From positions 56,408 to 120,407 of the forward strand of contig JBEKBH010000012.1 in NCBI GenBank assembly GCA_050015495.1: a stretch of 64,000 bases of DNA. The letters are read 5' to 3'. Under the pieces are notes generated by a model. The model was not told the DNA's origin. It saw only the letters and a list, made by a program, of their open reading frames with translations, and searched no databases. The DNA is from Palsa-1439 sp050015495 (GTDB lineage Bacteria; Verrucomicrobiota; Verrucomicrobiia; Palsa-1439). Positions 46,083 through 55,040 of this stretch are shown piece after piece (within the stretch, counting starts at the first letter, position 1; every line of letters begins with the position of its first letter). The translations under genes and the position numbers were made by a program.

Positions 46083-47267
46083 GTGTTGGAGGCCGTAGCA
46101 GCGTGTCGGCGATGGCAAATCATCGAGTTCAGTACCTCCCTGTTACTGCTTGTCCTACACGCCGGGCCCACCCCGACAATTGTTTTGACTGCGGCAGACA
46201 ATCTGGTGCACACTACCCGGGCGTGCTCTTCACCCCGGGAGTGTTGTTACGAGCGCTGCATAAAGGCCCATCTCCAACCGCGTAGTGTTACCGAGACCTG
46301 TGTTGGTTCGGTCATCCTATTGATTTTGGCAATTGTCGCTGGCGGAATTTTCGTCAAACAATCCCGTTACGACCGCGCGATATTCCTCGGTGCGGGTCCA
46401 TCCGGGAGCGCAGTGAAACCATCTGCACCGTTGTCTCCAGCAGTCAACGCGTTCATTGACCTGCCCGGCGAGTTGACACCGTTGAGCGCTCCCGAAGTGT
46501 TCAATCCCGACAATCTCTACGACAAGATCGACGGCAAGGCTGAACTTTATCTCTCGGCCGGGGTCCTCGGCATGCGCTGCCAGCGGTTTGCCCTGAAGAA
46601 CAATCCCAACACGTGGATGGAGTTCTTCGTGTACGACATGGACAACTTGCGGCAGTCGTTCGCCGTCTACAGCATGCAGCAACGGGCGGAAGCGCAGTCG
46701 CTGGATCTGGCGACCTACGCCTACAAGACGGAGAACGCCTTGTTCTTTTGCTGCGGGCGTTACTACATCGAAGCCATCACGGCGTCGCCCACCCGGGAGA
46801 TGATGGCCGCCATGCTGTCGGTGTCCCGGCAATTCGTCGCCAGGAACCCGCCGTCAGAGTCCCGCCTGGCGGAGCTGGATTTGTTTCCGGCAGAGCATTT
46901 GAGGCCCAACAGTTACATGCTTCAGCCCGCGGACGCTTTCGGTTTCGATGGGTTCAAGAATGTCTTCAGCGCCAAATACACGGTAACCGGGGCGGAAGTG
47001 ATGGCGTTTCTGACCGTCCGCCCCACCGTGGAAGAAGCGACTGCGTTGAGCGCCGCCTACCGGCAGTTTCTTCTGACCAACGGCGGTCGAAACCTTCCCG
47101 GCACCGGCAAAGTGCCTGCCGCCAATCTTGCGGAAATGCTCGGCAGCGTGGAGCTTGTTTTCAGCCGCGGCAAGGTTGTCGGTGGCGTCCACGCGGCCCC
47201 GAGCGCAGAGGCGGCGGAACAGACGGCGGCGCTCCTTTACAAGAAAATCTCCGAGGGGGCGCCATGA
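46083..47267 (+). CDS. DUF6599-like membrane-anchored protein
   Basis: The open frame begins at GTG 46083, but the first roughly 75 residues are Cys-rich and atypical. The real start is probably just before the TM segment VILLILAIVAGGIFVKQSRY (about 46313), possibly at a TTG. The outer domain has FNPDNLYDKIDGKAELYLSA and later PAANLAEMLGSVELVFSRGK, features I associate with DUF6599 proteins. Its stop overlaps the next start as ATGA, so it is translationally linked to the DUF362 gene. Function unknown. Confidence 0.7.
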   Translation: MLEAVAACRRWQIIEFSTSLLLLVLHAGPTPTIVLTAADNLVHTTRACSSPRECCYERCIKAHLQPRSVTETCVGSVILLILAIVAGGIFVKQSRYDRAIFLGAGPSGSAVKPSAPLSPAVNAFIDLPGELTPLSAPEVFNPDNLYDKIDGKAELYLSAGVLGMRCQRFALKNNPNTWMEFFVYDMDNLRQSFAVYSMQQRAEAQSLDLATYAYKTENALFFCCGRYYIEAITASPTREMMAAMLSVSRQFVARNPPSESRLAELDLFPAEHLRPNSYMLQPADAFGFDGFKNVFSAKYTVTGAEVMAFLTVRPTVEEATALSAAYRQFLLTNGGRNLPGTGKVPAANLAEMLGSVELVFSRGKVVGGVHAAPSAEAAEQTAALLYKKISEGAP

Positions 47268-48256
47268 CCGATCCGCGGGATGCCCACGCGATCAGCCGCC
47301 GGGATTTTTTGGCGCGCGCAGCGAAGGCCAGCGCAGCGATTGCGGCCACCGGGGTTGTCGGCTATTGGCTGTACGACCGGACCGGCCCGAAAGCGCAGAT
47401 GGTGACCGACCTCGTCTCGTTGCCTGATTTTTCACTGCCGCGGGTGGGGCCGAAGATGAGCATCGTTACCGGCGCGGAGCGGGTGAGAACGATCAATCGC
47501 GCCTTCGCGGCGTTGGGCGGCATCGACCAGTTCATCCAGAAAGGCGACCGCGTGCTGCTGAAGGTCAACGCCGCTTTTGCCTCACCGCCGGCGCTTGGCG
47601 CCACCGCTCATCCCCAACTGGTCGCGGAGGTCATCCGGTTGTGTCGTCTGGCGGGCGCAGCCTCGGTGGTGGTGACCGACAACCCGATCAACGATCCGCA
47701 GAGCTGCTTCCGCCTGACGGGCATCGCCGAGGCGGCGCAGACCGCCGGCGCACAATTGGTGTTGCCGCAGGAAAATTACTTCCAGCCGACCACGGTTCGC
47801 AACGGGACGCTGATCAAGAACTGGCCGTTGTTATACGAGCCGTTCCGGGGCGTGAACAAACTTATCGGCATCGCGCCCGTCAAGGATCACCATCGCAGCG
47901 GGGCCTCGATGTCGATCAAGAACTGGTACGGGCTGATGGGGGGACGCCGCAACGTATTTCATCAGGACATTCACAACATCATCAAGGAACTGGCGATGCT
48001 GGTCAGCCCGACCCTGGTGATTCTCGACGGCACGACAACGATGATGTCCAACGGACCGACGGGCGGCTCGCTCGACGATCTCAAACAGACCAACACGATG
48101 ATCGTCAGCACCGACCCGGTGGCCGCCGACGCGTTCGGCGCAACACTGCTTGGCAAGAACGCCGCCGCTCTGCCATTTATTGCCAAGGCCGCAGCGGCGG
48201 GGCGGGGCACGGCAGATTACGAATCCTTGAAACCGGCACGAGACCATGTGGATTGA
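47264..48256 (+). CDS. Tat-exported DUF362-domain protein
   Basis: The 330-residue protein starts at ATG 47264 with a twin-arginine leader (SRRDFLARAAKASAAIAATG). The body (GDRVLLKVNAAFASPP, AHPQLVAEVIRLCRLAGAAS, DPVAADAFGATLLG) fits DUF362, a domain found next to or fused with ferredoxin domains and of unknown reaction. Tat export usually implies a cofactor loaded in the cytoplasm. Part of the four-gene redox cluster. Confidence 0.85.
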   Translation: MTDPRDAHAISRRDFLARAAKASAAIAATGVVGYWLYDRTGPKAQMVTDLVSLPDFSLPRVGPKMSIVTGAERVRTINRAFAALGGIDQFIQKGDRVLLKVNAAFASPPALGATAHPQLVAEVIRLCRLAGAASVVVTDNPINDPQSCFRLTGIAEAAQTAGAQLVLPQENYFQPTTVRNGTLIKNWPLLYEPFRGVNKLIGIAPVKDHHRSGASMSIKNWYGLMGGRRNVFHQDIHNIIKELAMLVSPTLVILDGTTTMMSNGPTGGSLDDLKQTNTMIVSTDPVAADAFGATLLGKNAAALPFIAKAAAAGRGTADYESLKPARDHVD

Positions 48257-48274
48257 AGGCGCGCTGAACAAGCC

Positions 48275-50215
48275 ATGAACATCATCACCGTCCGACGCAT
48301 CAGCCAGATTTTCTTCTTTATCCTGTTCCTCTGGTTCTGCATCGTCTCTTCGTTTGGCGAGAACTGGTGGCAATTGCGCGGCTGGCCGGTGAATTGGATC
48401 CTGCAACTCGATCCATTGGTCGCGCTCGGCACGATCCTGACGACCCGGACACTTTACGCCGGGCTGGCTTGGGCACTCCTGACGATAGTGCTGACGGTTC
48501 TGCTCGGCCGGTTTTTCTGCGGCTGGCTTTGTCCGTTCGGGACGATTCATCAGTTTTTCGGATGGATCGGGCAACGGAAAAAGAAGTTCGCCGAGCGCGT
48601 CGCCGCCAATCAGTACCGGCCGGCGCAGGCCATCAAGTACTACCTACTGATCGGACTGCTCACGGCAGCGGCCGGCGACGTGTTCGCCGATTTTTTCCAG
48701 GTGGCGCGGCAATGGCCGGTCTTGCCGGGCCTGGTGTTTGCCATCGGCCTGGCGGCGTTTTCTTTTCTCGCCATCCGCAAGGTCGCGCCGAACCTCAAGA
48801 AGGCGCTCGGGGTGCTGGTGTCTTTCGTGGGAGGCTGGCTGGCGGTGGGAATGTTTGTTCACCCCGAGGCATTGTTCCGGGTGTCGTTGCAGACTGGCTG
48901 GCTCGATCCGATTCCGCTGATCCACCGGTCGGTGAATCTTGTGCTGTTACCCATTGTGGACGCGGCGACGGGGACACTTTCCACCAGCCCGCGCTTCTAC
49001 GTCGGCGCCTGGACGATAGGCGCGGTGTTTCTGGCCGCGGTGCTGCTAAACTTTCTGGTGCCGCGGTTTTACTGCCGATTTATCTGTCCGCTCGGCGCGT
49101 TGTTCGGTGTGCTCAGCGGCGCGGCGTTATGGCGGGTCGGAAAACGGGAAGGCAAGTGCACGGACTGCGAGCTTTGCGAAAACAACTGCGAAGGCGCTTG
49201 TGAACCGTTCGAGAAAATTCGTTCCAGCGAATGTCTCCTGTGCATGAATTGCCTCGACGCCTGCCAGCAAGCGCAAATGACCTACAGCACAAGGCGGTCC
49301 GAGGCAGGCGAAATATCGGGGCCGGACATCTCGCGGCGCGAGTTCATCATTTCCGCAGTGGTGGGTGTGACGGGAGTGCCCATGTTGCGGCTGAGCGGGT
49401 TGCTCGGCGCGAACTGGCAACCCCGCGTGGTCCGCCCGCCGGGCGCCCTGGCCGAAGAACAATTTTTGGAACGGTGTCTCAAGTGCGGCCAGTGCATGCG
49501 TGTTTGTCCGACCAACGTCATTCAGCCCGCGATGACGGAAGCCGGACTGGAAGGCGTGTGGACGCCGGTGCTGAACTTCCGCGTTGGCACCAGCGGGTGC
49601 CAACTCGATTGCGTCGCCTGCGGCCAAATCTGTCCGACAGCGGCAATCCGTCCACTGATCGTGGAGGAGAAACTGGGCCGCAACGAATTCGCCTCGGCCG
49701 GCCCGATTCGAATGGGGCTGGCCTTTGTGGATCGGAACCGTTGTCTGCCGTGGGCGATGGACAAGCCGTGTATCGTCTGCCAGGAGAATTGTCCGGTTAG
49801 CCCGAAGGCGATCTACGTCCAGGAGCAATTCAGCACGGTACGGGATGGGGTGATGACGGTGAAGAGCGCGACGCCGACGAGTGTGGAATTGTCCGGCGCG
49901 GCATTGACACCGGGGCGGTTTGCAACGGGCGATTACTTCTGCAAGCCGGCCGGCGGCGGGGACGAGGAACGGCGGCCGATCGTCGAGTGTACGGCCAGTG
50001 CCGTGACGATTGCGGCCACCAACCCCTGGAGGGCCGCACCGGCGGCGGGCAGCCACGTGGAGATTCAGGTACACTTGCAGCAACCGAACGTGGATCCACG
50101 AGTGTGCACCGGTTGCGGCATTTGCGAACACGAATGCCCGGTCAACGGGCTGCGGGCCATTCGCGTGACGGCGGAGAACGAAACACGAAATCGAAAACAC
50201 TCCCTGCTGTTGTGA
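48275..50215 (+). CDS. Membrane polyferredoxin (NapH/NosR-like)
   Basis: The 646-residue protein starts at ATG 48275. The N-terminal part has about five or six TM segments with NapH-type FFCGWLCPFGTIHQFFGW and CRFICPLGALFG. Then come cluster motifs CTDCELCENNCEGAC, CLLCMNCLDAC, CLKCGQCMRVCP, CVACGQICP, CIVCQENCP and CTGCGICEHECP. An internal ISRREFIISAVVGVTGVPML looks like a Tat/Rieske-type signal before the second ferredoxin block, so this may be a fusion of NapH-like and NapG-like units. It likely moves electrons between the quinone pool and periplasmic partners. Confidence 0.88.
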   Translation: MNIITVRRISQIFFFILFLWFCIVSSFGENWWQLRGWPVNWILQLDPLVALGTILTTRTLYAGLAWALLTIVLTVLLGRFFCGWLCPFGTIHQFFGWIGQRKKKFAERVAANQYRPAQAIKYYLLIGLLTAAAGDVFADFFQVARQWPVLPGLVFAIGLAAFSFLAIRKVAPNLKKALGVLVSFVGGWLAVGMFVHPEALFRVSLQTGWLDPIPLIHRSVNLVLLPIVDAATGTLSTSPRFYVGAWTIGAVFLAAVLLNFLVPRFYCRFICPLGALFGVLSGAALWRVGKREGKCTDCELCENNCEGACEPFEKIRSSECLLCMNCLDACQQAQMTYSTRRSEAGEISGPDISRREFIISAVVGVTGVPMLRLSGLLGANWQPRVVRPPGALAEEQFLERCLKCGQCMRVCPTNVIQPAMTEAGLEGVWTPVLNFRVGTSGCQLDCVACGQICPTAAIRPLIVEEKLGRNEFASAGPIRMGLAFVDRNRCLPWAMDKPCIVCQENCPVSPKAIYVQEQFSTVRDGVMTVKSATPTSVELSGAALTPGRFATGDYFCKPAGGGDEERRPIVECTASAVTIAATNPWRAAPAAGSHVEIQVHLQQPNVDPRVCTGCGICEHECPVNGLRAIRVTAENETRNRKHSLLL

Positions 50216-50252
50216 GCGGAGGGGCCAGAGACGGCAAGAAAGGAAGGATCAA

Positions 50253-51479
50253 ATGAGTGAACGCCCAGTGTCACGACGGGATTTTATGAAGACCGTTGGA
50301 GTCGTTGGTGTTGGCTCCCTGATCGGACGGGCGGGCGTCCTGGCGCAAGTCGCCTCACCACCGGCGACGACGGCGAAGCCGGGCGCCGCGACGTTGCCGA
50401 CAAGGACTCTCGGCAAGACGGGTGTGAAAGTCTCCTCACTCGCGTTGGGAGGCATCTTCGATATTGCCTCAAACCAACTCCAGTTGAAACAAGCGTTGGA
50501 CCTGGGCGTGACGTACTGGGACACGGCGTCCGGTTATAACGGCGGCAAAAGCGAAACGGGCATCGGGATGTATTTCGAGAAGAACCCGCAAGCTCGCAAG
50601 TCGGTGTTTTTGGTGACGAAAGCGAGCGGCGCCCACAGCGTGGATGACATGAGCCGTTCTCTGGAACAATCGCTCGAACGGATGAAGACGGACTACGTGG
50701 ACACGTTTTTCCTGCACGGGATCAGCAGCACCGACGCACTGACACCGGATGTGAAAGCATGGGCGGAGAAAATGAAGGCCGCAAAGAAGATCCGATTCTT
50801 CGGCTTCAGCACGCACAGCAACATGGAACAGTGCCTGACAGAAGCCGCCAAGCTCGGTTGGATCGACGTGGTCATGCTGACGTACAACTACCGCGTCCTG
50901 AACGACGATGCGATGAAGGCCGCCGTGGATGCCGCCACGACGGCCGGCATTGGTCTGACCGCGATGAAGACGCAAGGCAAGCGGCAACAGGGCGAAGCGA
51001 CCGAGGACCAGGCCAGGCTGCTGGCGCATTTCATCGGACGCGGGTTCACGCATGAGCAGGCGTGCCTCAAGGTGGTATGGGAAGATCAGCGGATCGCCAC
51101 AATTTGCTCGCAAATGGCCAACCTCAGCATCCTGTCGTCGAACGTTGCCGCCGCTCTGGACAAGACCAGCCTGACCTCCGCAGACAAGGCGGCGCTGGAG
51201 CAGCATGCCCAGGCCACGCGCTCGTTTTATTGCGCTGGATGCACAAACCTCTGCGAGGCCGCCCTCGACGGTCGCGCGCCGGTGGGCGATGTCATGCGCA
51301 GCCTGATGTATTACCACGGCTACGGTGACCGTGATCTTGCCCGTTCCGTCTTTGCGGGTCTCCCGGACGCAACGCGGCGGCGGCTGGGCGAGATGGACTA
51401 TTCGGCGGCCGAACAGGTCTGTCCGCGGCGACTCCCGATCGCCGCTTTGATAAAAGAAGCCACCGAACTGCTGACGTGA
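50253..51479 (+). CDS. Tat-exported aldo/keto reductase
   Basis: The 408-residue protein starts at ATG 50253 with AAGGAAGG upstream and a leader SRRDFMKTVGVVGVGSLIGR. The AKR barrel shows TLGKTGVKVSSLALGG, VTYWDTASGYNGGKSE (Asp, Tyr), LVTKAS (Lys) and FFLHG (His), the catalytic tetrad. The C-terminal FYCAGCTNLCEAAL has the partial Cys motif of AKRs that carry a ferredoxin-like tail. Export of an AKR is unusual; the neighbouring polyferredoxin may supply electrons. Last gene of the cluster. Confidence 0.87.
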   Translation: MSERPVSRRDFMKTVGVVGVGSLIGRAGVLAQVASPPATTAKPGAATLPTRTLGKTGVKVSSLALGGIFDIASNQLQLKQALDLGVTYWDTASGYNGGKSETGIGMYFEKNPQARKSVFLVTKASGAHSVDDMSRSLEQSLERMKTDYVDTFFLHGISSTDALTPDVKAWAEKMKAAKKIRFFGFSTHSNMEQCLTEAAKLGWIDVVMLTYNYRVLNDDAMKAAVDAATTAGIGLTAMKTQGKRQQGEATEDQARLLAHFIGRGFTHEQACLKVVWEDQRIATICSQMANLSILSSNVAAALDKTSLTSADKAALEQHAQATRSFYCAGCTNLCEAALDGRAPVGDVMRSLMYYHGYGDRDLARSVFAGLPDATRRRLGEMDYSAAEQVCPRRLPIAALIKEATELLT

Positions 51480-51513
51480 ATCGCAGTCGGTGGTTGCCAA
51501 CGATCGGGATTGC

Positions 51514-51534
51514 GGAAAGCTTGCCAAGCCTTCC
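51514..51534. terminator. Hairpin between convergent genes
   Basis: GGAAAGCTT pairs with AAGCCTTCC (one A-C mismatch) around a 3-nt loop, in the 77-bp convergent space after the aldo/keto reductase gene. The downstream TCTCGC is not a clear T tract, so it may stabilise mRNA ends rather than terminate alone. Confidence 0.35.
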
Positions 51535-51556
51535 CTCTCGCACATGAGATCGGACG

Positions 51557-51871
51557 CTATTTCACCAACTCGGCTTTCGACGCATCCACAAACAATTTAC
51601 CGTCTTTCTCTGTCACCCGGCCCGTGACTTGAAGAATTCCATCCTTGTGGCGTGCTTCCATTAGTTCCTTGCTGGCCTTCGTCAGGGTGTAGATCTTCCC
51701 GTCATCGGTTTTGAGGCTCACACCGCACTCTTTGCTCACACCATACGAGCAACTGGCGCAACCGATCTTGCCTTTTAGCGTTACTTCATCCGGCTTCTTG
51801 GCGTCATCGGCCTTAACCAGCGAAACGATGGAAAGAGCCAGTGCGGCGGCGACTGCGATTACTTTCTTCAT
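51557..51871 (-). CDS. Small secreted Cys-containing protein
   Basis: This 104-residue protein starts at ATG 51871 with a clear signal peptide (MKKVIAVAAALALSIVSLVK, then ADDAKK). The mature domain begins VTLKGKIGCASCSYGVSKEC, with three Cys, followed by KTDDGKIYTLTKASKEL and TGRVTEKDGKLFVDASK. The pattern resembles DUF6370-type small periplasmic proteins, a tentative memory-based match. It may bind metal or haem; function unknown. Confidence 0.7.
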   Translation of the reverse strand: MKKVIAVAAALALSIVSLVKADDAKKPDEVTLKGKIGCASCSYGVSKECGVSLKTDDGKIYTLTKASKELMEARHKDGILQVTGRVTEKDGKLFVDASKAELVK

Positions 51872-52168
51872 GGGATCTCCAATGTTGGGTTTATGCGCTT
51901 TAGACGGAGGAGGCATCGATTTCGTTCAGCAGCGGCTGCTCCACACCCCCACCCGTAACCACCTCTTGCGGCCGGAGCCGTTGGCCGTCTTTTGACCGTA
52001 GGGTTCCGTCAAGTCAGGATCGTCCTTCACCAGATACCCACCATGCCAACCCCCTTCCGTGGCAGGAAAATACTGACGTACATGGCTGTTTTGCGTTGAC
52101 ATCGACCTATGTAGGTTCATACTAACGGTACCGTATGCCTCAAGAAGGGCATCGTCCTCAGCGGGAAC

Positions 52169-52315
52169 ATGGGTGGGGAGGGAGATAGCGTGGCAGAGGT
52201 AAAGAAATTCAAGGCCCGTTTCTTGGCAGGGTATACTCCCACGGAAAAGAGGCTGCTCGGTTTGCTGGGTGTCGTCGCCATTGCAATCGTCGTGCTGGCC
52301 ATTGTTCGTCATTGA
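52169..52315 (+). CDS. Small single-TM protein (48 aa)
   Basis: From ATG 52169 the frame encodes 48 residues: a polar, basic N-terminus (VAEVKKFKARFLAGYTPTEK) and one hydrophobic helix (LLGLLGVVAIAIVVLAIV) ending RH. GTG 52190, preceded by GGGAGGGAG, is an equally good start giving 41 residues. Length, composition and the ribosome site suggest a real small membrane protein. Function unknown. Confidence 0.45.
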   Translation: MGGEGDSVAEVKKFKARFLAGYTPTEKRLLGLLGVVAIAIVVLAIVRH

Positions 52316-52480
52316 GAGGCCGGTGGGTACTGCGTATCCGGCTGACGTATGTTGATATTCGTTCCGGAGCGGAGGGCTTCGACGAGGATGGCCATGTGAA
52401 GCCCCCCGCTGCCGTCTGCAGCTGGTGCAGTTAAGGGTCATGGGTCAGTTCGGTCTTGCCCGGTTGCGTTGGTTTCGTGA

Positions 52481-53281
52481 TTAATATCCCGCGGCTTCCC
52501 CCGAAACGGTTTCTCCCGAAGCTTCCTTCATAATTTTCACGCTGCTGGATGTGCCGACGCGTGTCGCGCCTGCGGCGACCATCTGCAGCAGGTCGGCGAG
52601 CGAGCGCACGTTGCCGGCCGCTTTCACGCCGAGTCCCTTGTCGCGAACGATGCGGCTCATGAGGGACACGTCTTCCACGGTCGCGCCGCCCGAGCTGAAG
52701 CCCGTGGAGGTCTTGACGAAGTCGGCATGGGCTTTCACGGACAATTCGCACGCACGCACCTTCTCTTCGTTGGTCAGGAACGACGTCTCCAGGATCACTT
52801 TGCACTTCGCGCTGCCGTCGTGGCAGGCTTCGACGACGGCGCGAATGTCCCGCAACACCAATTCGTCATTGCCGCCCCTGAGCTCGCCAATGTTGATGAC
52901 CATGTCGATTTCCTTCGCGCCCTGGCGGATGGCGGCGCGAGTTTCCATCGCTTTGGTCTCGGGCGGTTGTGCGCCGAACGGGAAACCGACGACGCAGCAG
53001 ATTTTCACGTTGGAGCCGGCGAGAAGCTCGCGAGCCAACGCCACCCACGTCGGGTTCAGGCACACGGAGTAGAACTTGTGCTGGCGCGCCTCACGGCAGA
53101 GTTGTTCAATGTCGGCGCGTGTGGCGTTTGGACGCAACCCGCTGTGATCGATGAATTGCGCGATCTGCTCCGGAGGAAGGTTTGGCTTGAGGACTGTGGC
53201 GGCACCGGGCGGATTGCCCGCGGCGAGGAGTTCCTGCACGCGGTTGGCGATGCGTTCCAAGTCAGTGGCGGATGGGTTCAC
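52481..53281 (-). CDS. deoC: Deoxyribose-phosphate aldolase
   Basis: The 266-residue enzyme cleaves 2-deoxyribose 5-phosphate to acetaldehyde and glyceraldehyde 3-phosphate. IDHSGLRPNATRADIEQLC, KICCVVGFPFG, KEIDMVINIG and CKVILETSFL are family segments; ADFVKTSTGFSSGGAT holds the Schiff-base Lys and VKAAGNVRSLADLLQMV the second conserved Lys. It starts at GTG 53281; no in-frame ATG is close. Links nucleoside salvage to the triose pool. Confidence 0.96.
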   Translation of the reverse strand: MNPSATDLERIANRVQELLAAGNPPGAATVLKPNLPPEQIAQFIDHSGLRPNATRADIEQLCREARQHKFYSVCLNPTWVALARELLAGSNVKICCVVGFPFGAQPPETKAMETRAAIRQGAKEIDMVINIGELRGGNDELVLRDIRAVVEACHDGSAKCKVILETSFLTNEEKVRACELSVKAHADFVKTSTGFSSGGATVEDVSLMSRIVRDKGLGVKAAGNVRSLADLLQMVAAGATRVGTSSSVKIMKEASGETVSGEAAGY

Positions 53282-53724
53282 GCGTGAGTCCTCAATGGTT
53301 GGTCACTCGCTCCGAGGTTGCCGGATCCTCTCACATACAACTGGCCGAAGTCATTTTAGGGAAATGGGGTCTCGTTGCAATCAAGAAAGAGGGGGCTTCC
53401 CACTAGTGGGTGCATTTTGACACTGTCACCATACCCGGTAGGGACGGACCGCCGGGCCGTCCGGAGCTCTGATAAATGGCGCGCCCGGCGGTCGCGCCCA
53501 CCACGGGATCCAAAGGACGGTGGCACTGCCGAGATGCGCCTGCTTTTGTGGTCGTGGGCAAACAGATTGCTGCCATCAGTGAAGAAAATGCTGGTCAGAC
53601 AGGTTGTGGCACTTATCCAGCCCGCAGCTCTCCGCCACGCCGCCTGACGAAGGTCAAGCCGCGGTTGTTCGATCCGCCAGCGACAACGTGGTCACAGCCG
53701 CCCGCTCTCGGGCAGAAGGAGTCC
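53282..53724. other. Intergenic region with palindromic repeat
   Basis: No gene is supported in this 443-bp spacer. It contains the GC-rich palindrome annotated separately at 53441-53499. Confidence 0.45.
53441..53499. repeat. REP-like palindrome
   Basis: GGGACGGACCGCCGGG at 53441-53456 is inverted by CCCGGCGGTCGCGCCC at 53484-53499, with 13 of 16 positions pairing around a 27-nt loop. The form is like palindromic intergenic repeats common in environmental genomes. Only one copy is visible here. Confidence 0.5.
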
Positions 53725-54114
53725 TCACGGAGTTGCTCGAACCCCTTGAGCAGGCCGGTCAGTCGGGGTGAGCGGCGGCGTTACGGGGTCATCCAGGCTG
53801 TAGGAACAATTCTGGCAACGGTGTAATGGCGGATCCCAACCCACTCCGCATTTTGGGCAGGTTTTTGGATAATGCGGTCCCGGCAGACGAACTTCTCCAT
53901 GACAGACCGGACAATGCACCGACTCCCCTTTCATGCCCGGAGAAAACTTCAGCCGTTGCCTGCACCGGGGACATTTTCCGACCGTTGATATTCTGGGGAT
54001 TGTCGTCGGGGTGTTACAGTCGGGACAGTCAATTGTGACCCCGGCCCCCGCATCATCGGCAACGAGATGGTTGCCGCATGACCCGCATTTGAAGAAAATG
54101 AAAATGTCGGGCAT
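53725..54114 (-). CDS. Multi zinc-ribbon protein
   Basis: The 129-residue protein starts at ATG 54114. Six CxxC knuckles occur in order: KCGSCG, DCPDCN, KCPRCR, HCPVCH, TCPKCG, RCQNCS, enough for three zinc ribbons. The C-terminal tail is Pro/Thr-rich. Such proteins usually act as small nucleic-acid- or protein-binding modules. No partner gene; divergent from the thioesterase gene. Confidence 0.65.
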   Translation of the reverse strand: MPDIFIFFKCGSCGNHLVADDAGAGVTIDCPDCNTPTTIPRISTVGKCPRCRQRLKFSPGMKGESVHCPVCHGEVRLPGPHYPKTCPKCGVGWDPPLHRCQNCSYSLDDPVTPPLTPTDRPAQGVRATP

Positions 54115-54281
54115 CACAAACCTCGGCTGACGGCATTCTATGGCTCAATGGCAACCAAGGAAAGCAAAAATCATCGGCGAGCCGCGGCTGAAGGAATTTT
54201 ATTTACAGCGGAAGGGATATACTCAATCAATTGGATAGCTGGATGGCAACTTTTTGGCAGCGGAGAACCGGCGAGACGAAA

Positions 54282-54704
54282 ATGAACCCAATCTGCAAGC
54301 ATGACGTCACCGTAACCGCTGACATGGTCGATGGGAACGGGCACGTGAACAACGTCGTTTACATCCAATGGATGCAGGATGCCGCCGTCCGCCACGCCCA
54401 GATATCCGGTTGCACTCGGGCGTCGTTATCTCTGGGGGCAACATGGGTGGTGCGAACCCATCATGTCGAATATCTCCGACCGGCATTTGCCGGCGATACG
54501 ATCACCGTTCTGACGTGGGTTGCCAACTTCCGAAAAGTTCGGTCGTTACGCAAATACAAGATTATCCGCGCGGGCAACGATGCGATTGTGGCAGAAGCCG
54601 AAACCGATTGGGTGTTTGTTGATGCGAAGTCCGGTCGCCCCCGGAAGATCCCCGACGGAATCAGGAAAACTTTACCGGTTGTCAGCAAAGAAAGGGAGCC
54701 ATAA
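54282..54704 (+). CDS. Acyl-CoA thioesterase (hotdog, 4HBT type)
   Basis: The 140-residue protein starts at ATG 54282 (MNPICKHDVTVTADMVDGNG). DGNGHVNNVVYIQWMQDAA carries the 4HBT active-site Asp in the family pattern, and HVEYLRPAFAGDTITVLTWV the second hotdog strand. It is predicted to hydrolyse an acyl-CoA or acyl-ACP thioester. Upstream TTG/ATG codons (54231, 54243) would add a non-conserved leader. Confidence 0.88.
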   Translation: MNPICKHDVTVTADMVDGNGHVNNVVYIQWMQDAAVRHAQISGCTRASLSLGATWVVRTHHVEYLRPAFAGDTITVLTWVANFRKVRSLRKYKIIRAGNDAIVAEAETDWVFVDAKSGRPRKIPDGIRKTLPVVSKEREP

Positions 54705-55040
54705 CCGCTGATAAGCGAGCGACCCTTTCCGTACGTTGTTCAGGGGTCAACGCCCCCTTGCGTCGCCGGAACTGCCGCGAAATCAGTTGCAATTCCAGCA
54801 ATCAATCCTATCATGGCCGTGGAGAGTCGAGACGCTCTCTCGCTGGGCAAGAATGTTAAAGGGCGAGGAGCCGCATCTGGGAGCGGTTCGGGGGTTGTAA
54901 TCCGAGATTGGAGCCTCGACTCTCCGTTTTGTTTCTCGTTCCCGAACCCCGCCGCCAAAAACCCACCAAAATGAGTTGCCATTCCGGCGATTGGGCCATA
55001 CTCTCCAGCCGAGAGTCGAGGGCAAGGAGGAGTTGTCAGA
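54705..55040. repeat. Spacer with alternating GAGAGTCGAG arms
   Basis: GAGAGTCGAG occurs at 54822-54831, inverted at 54915-54924 (CTCGACTCTC), and again direct at 55011-55020, spaced 93 and 96 bp. The first inverted pair extends to 11 bp. The flanking sequence is also duplicated: about 50 bp ending at 54831 and at 55020 align with moderate identity, both containing GTTGC-ATTCC. This looks like a decayed repeat element, not a gene. Confidence 0.5.
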
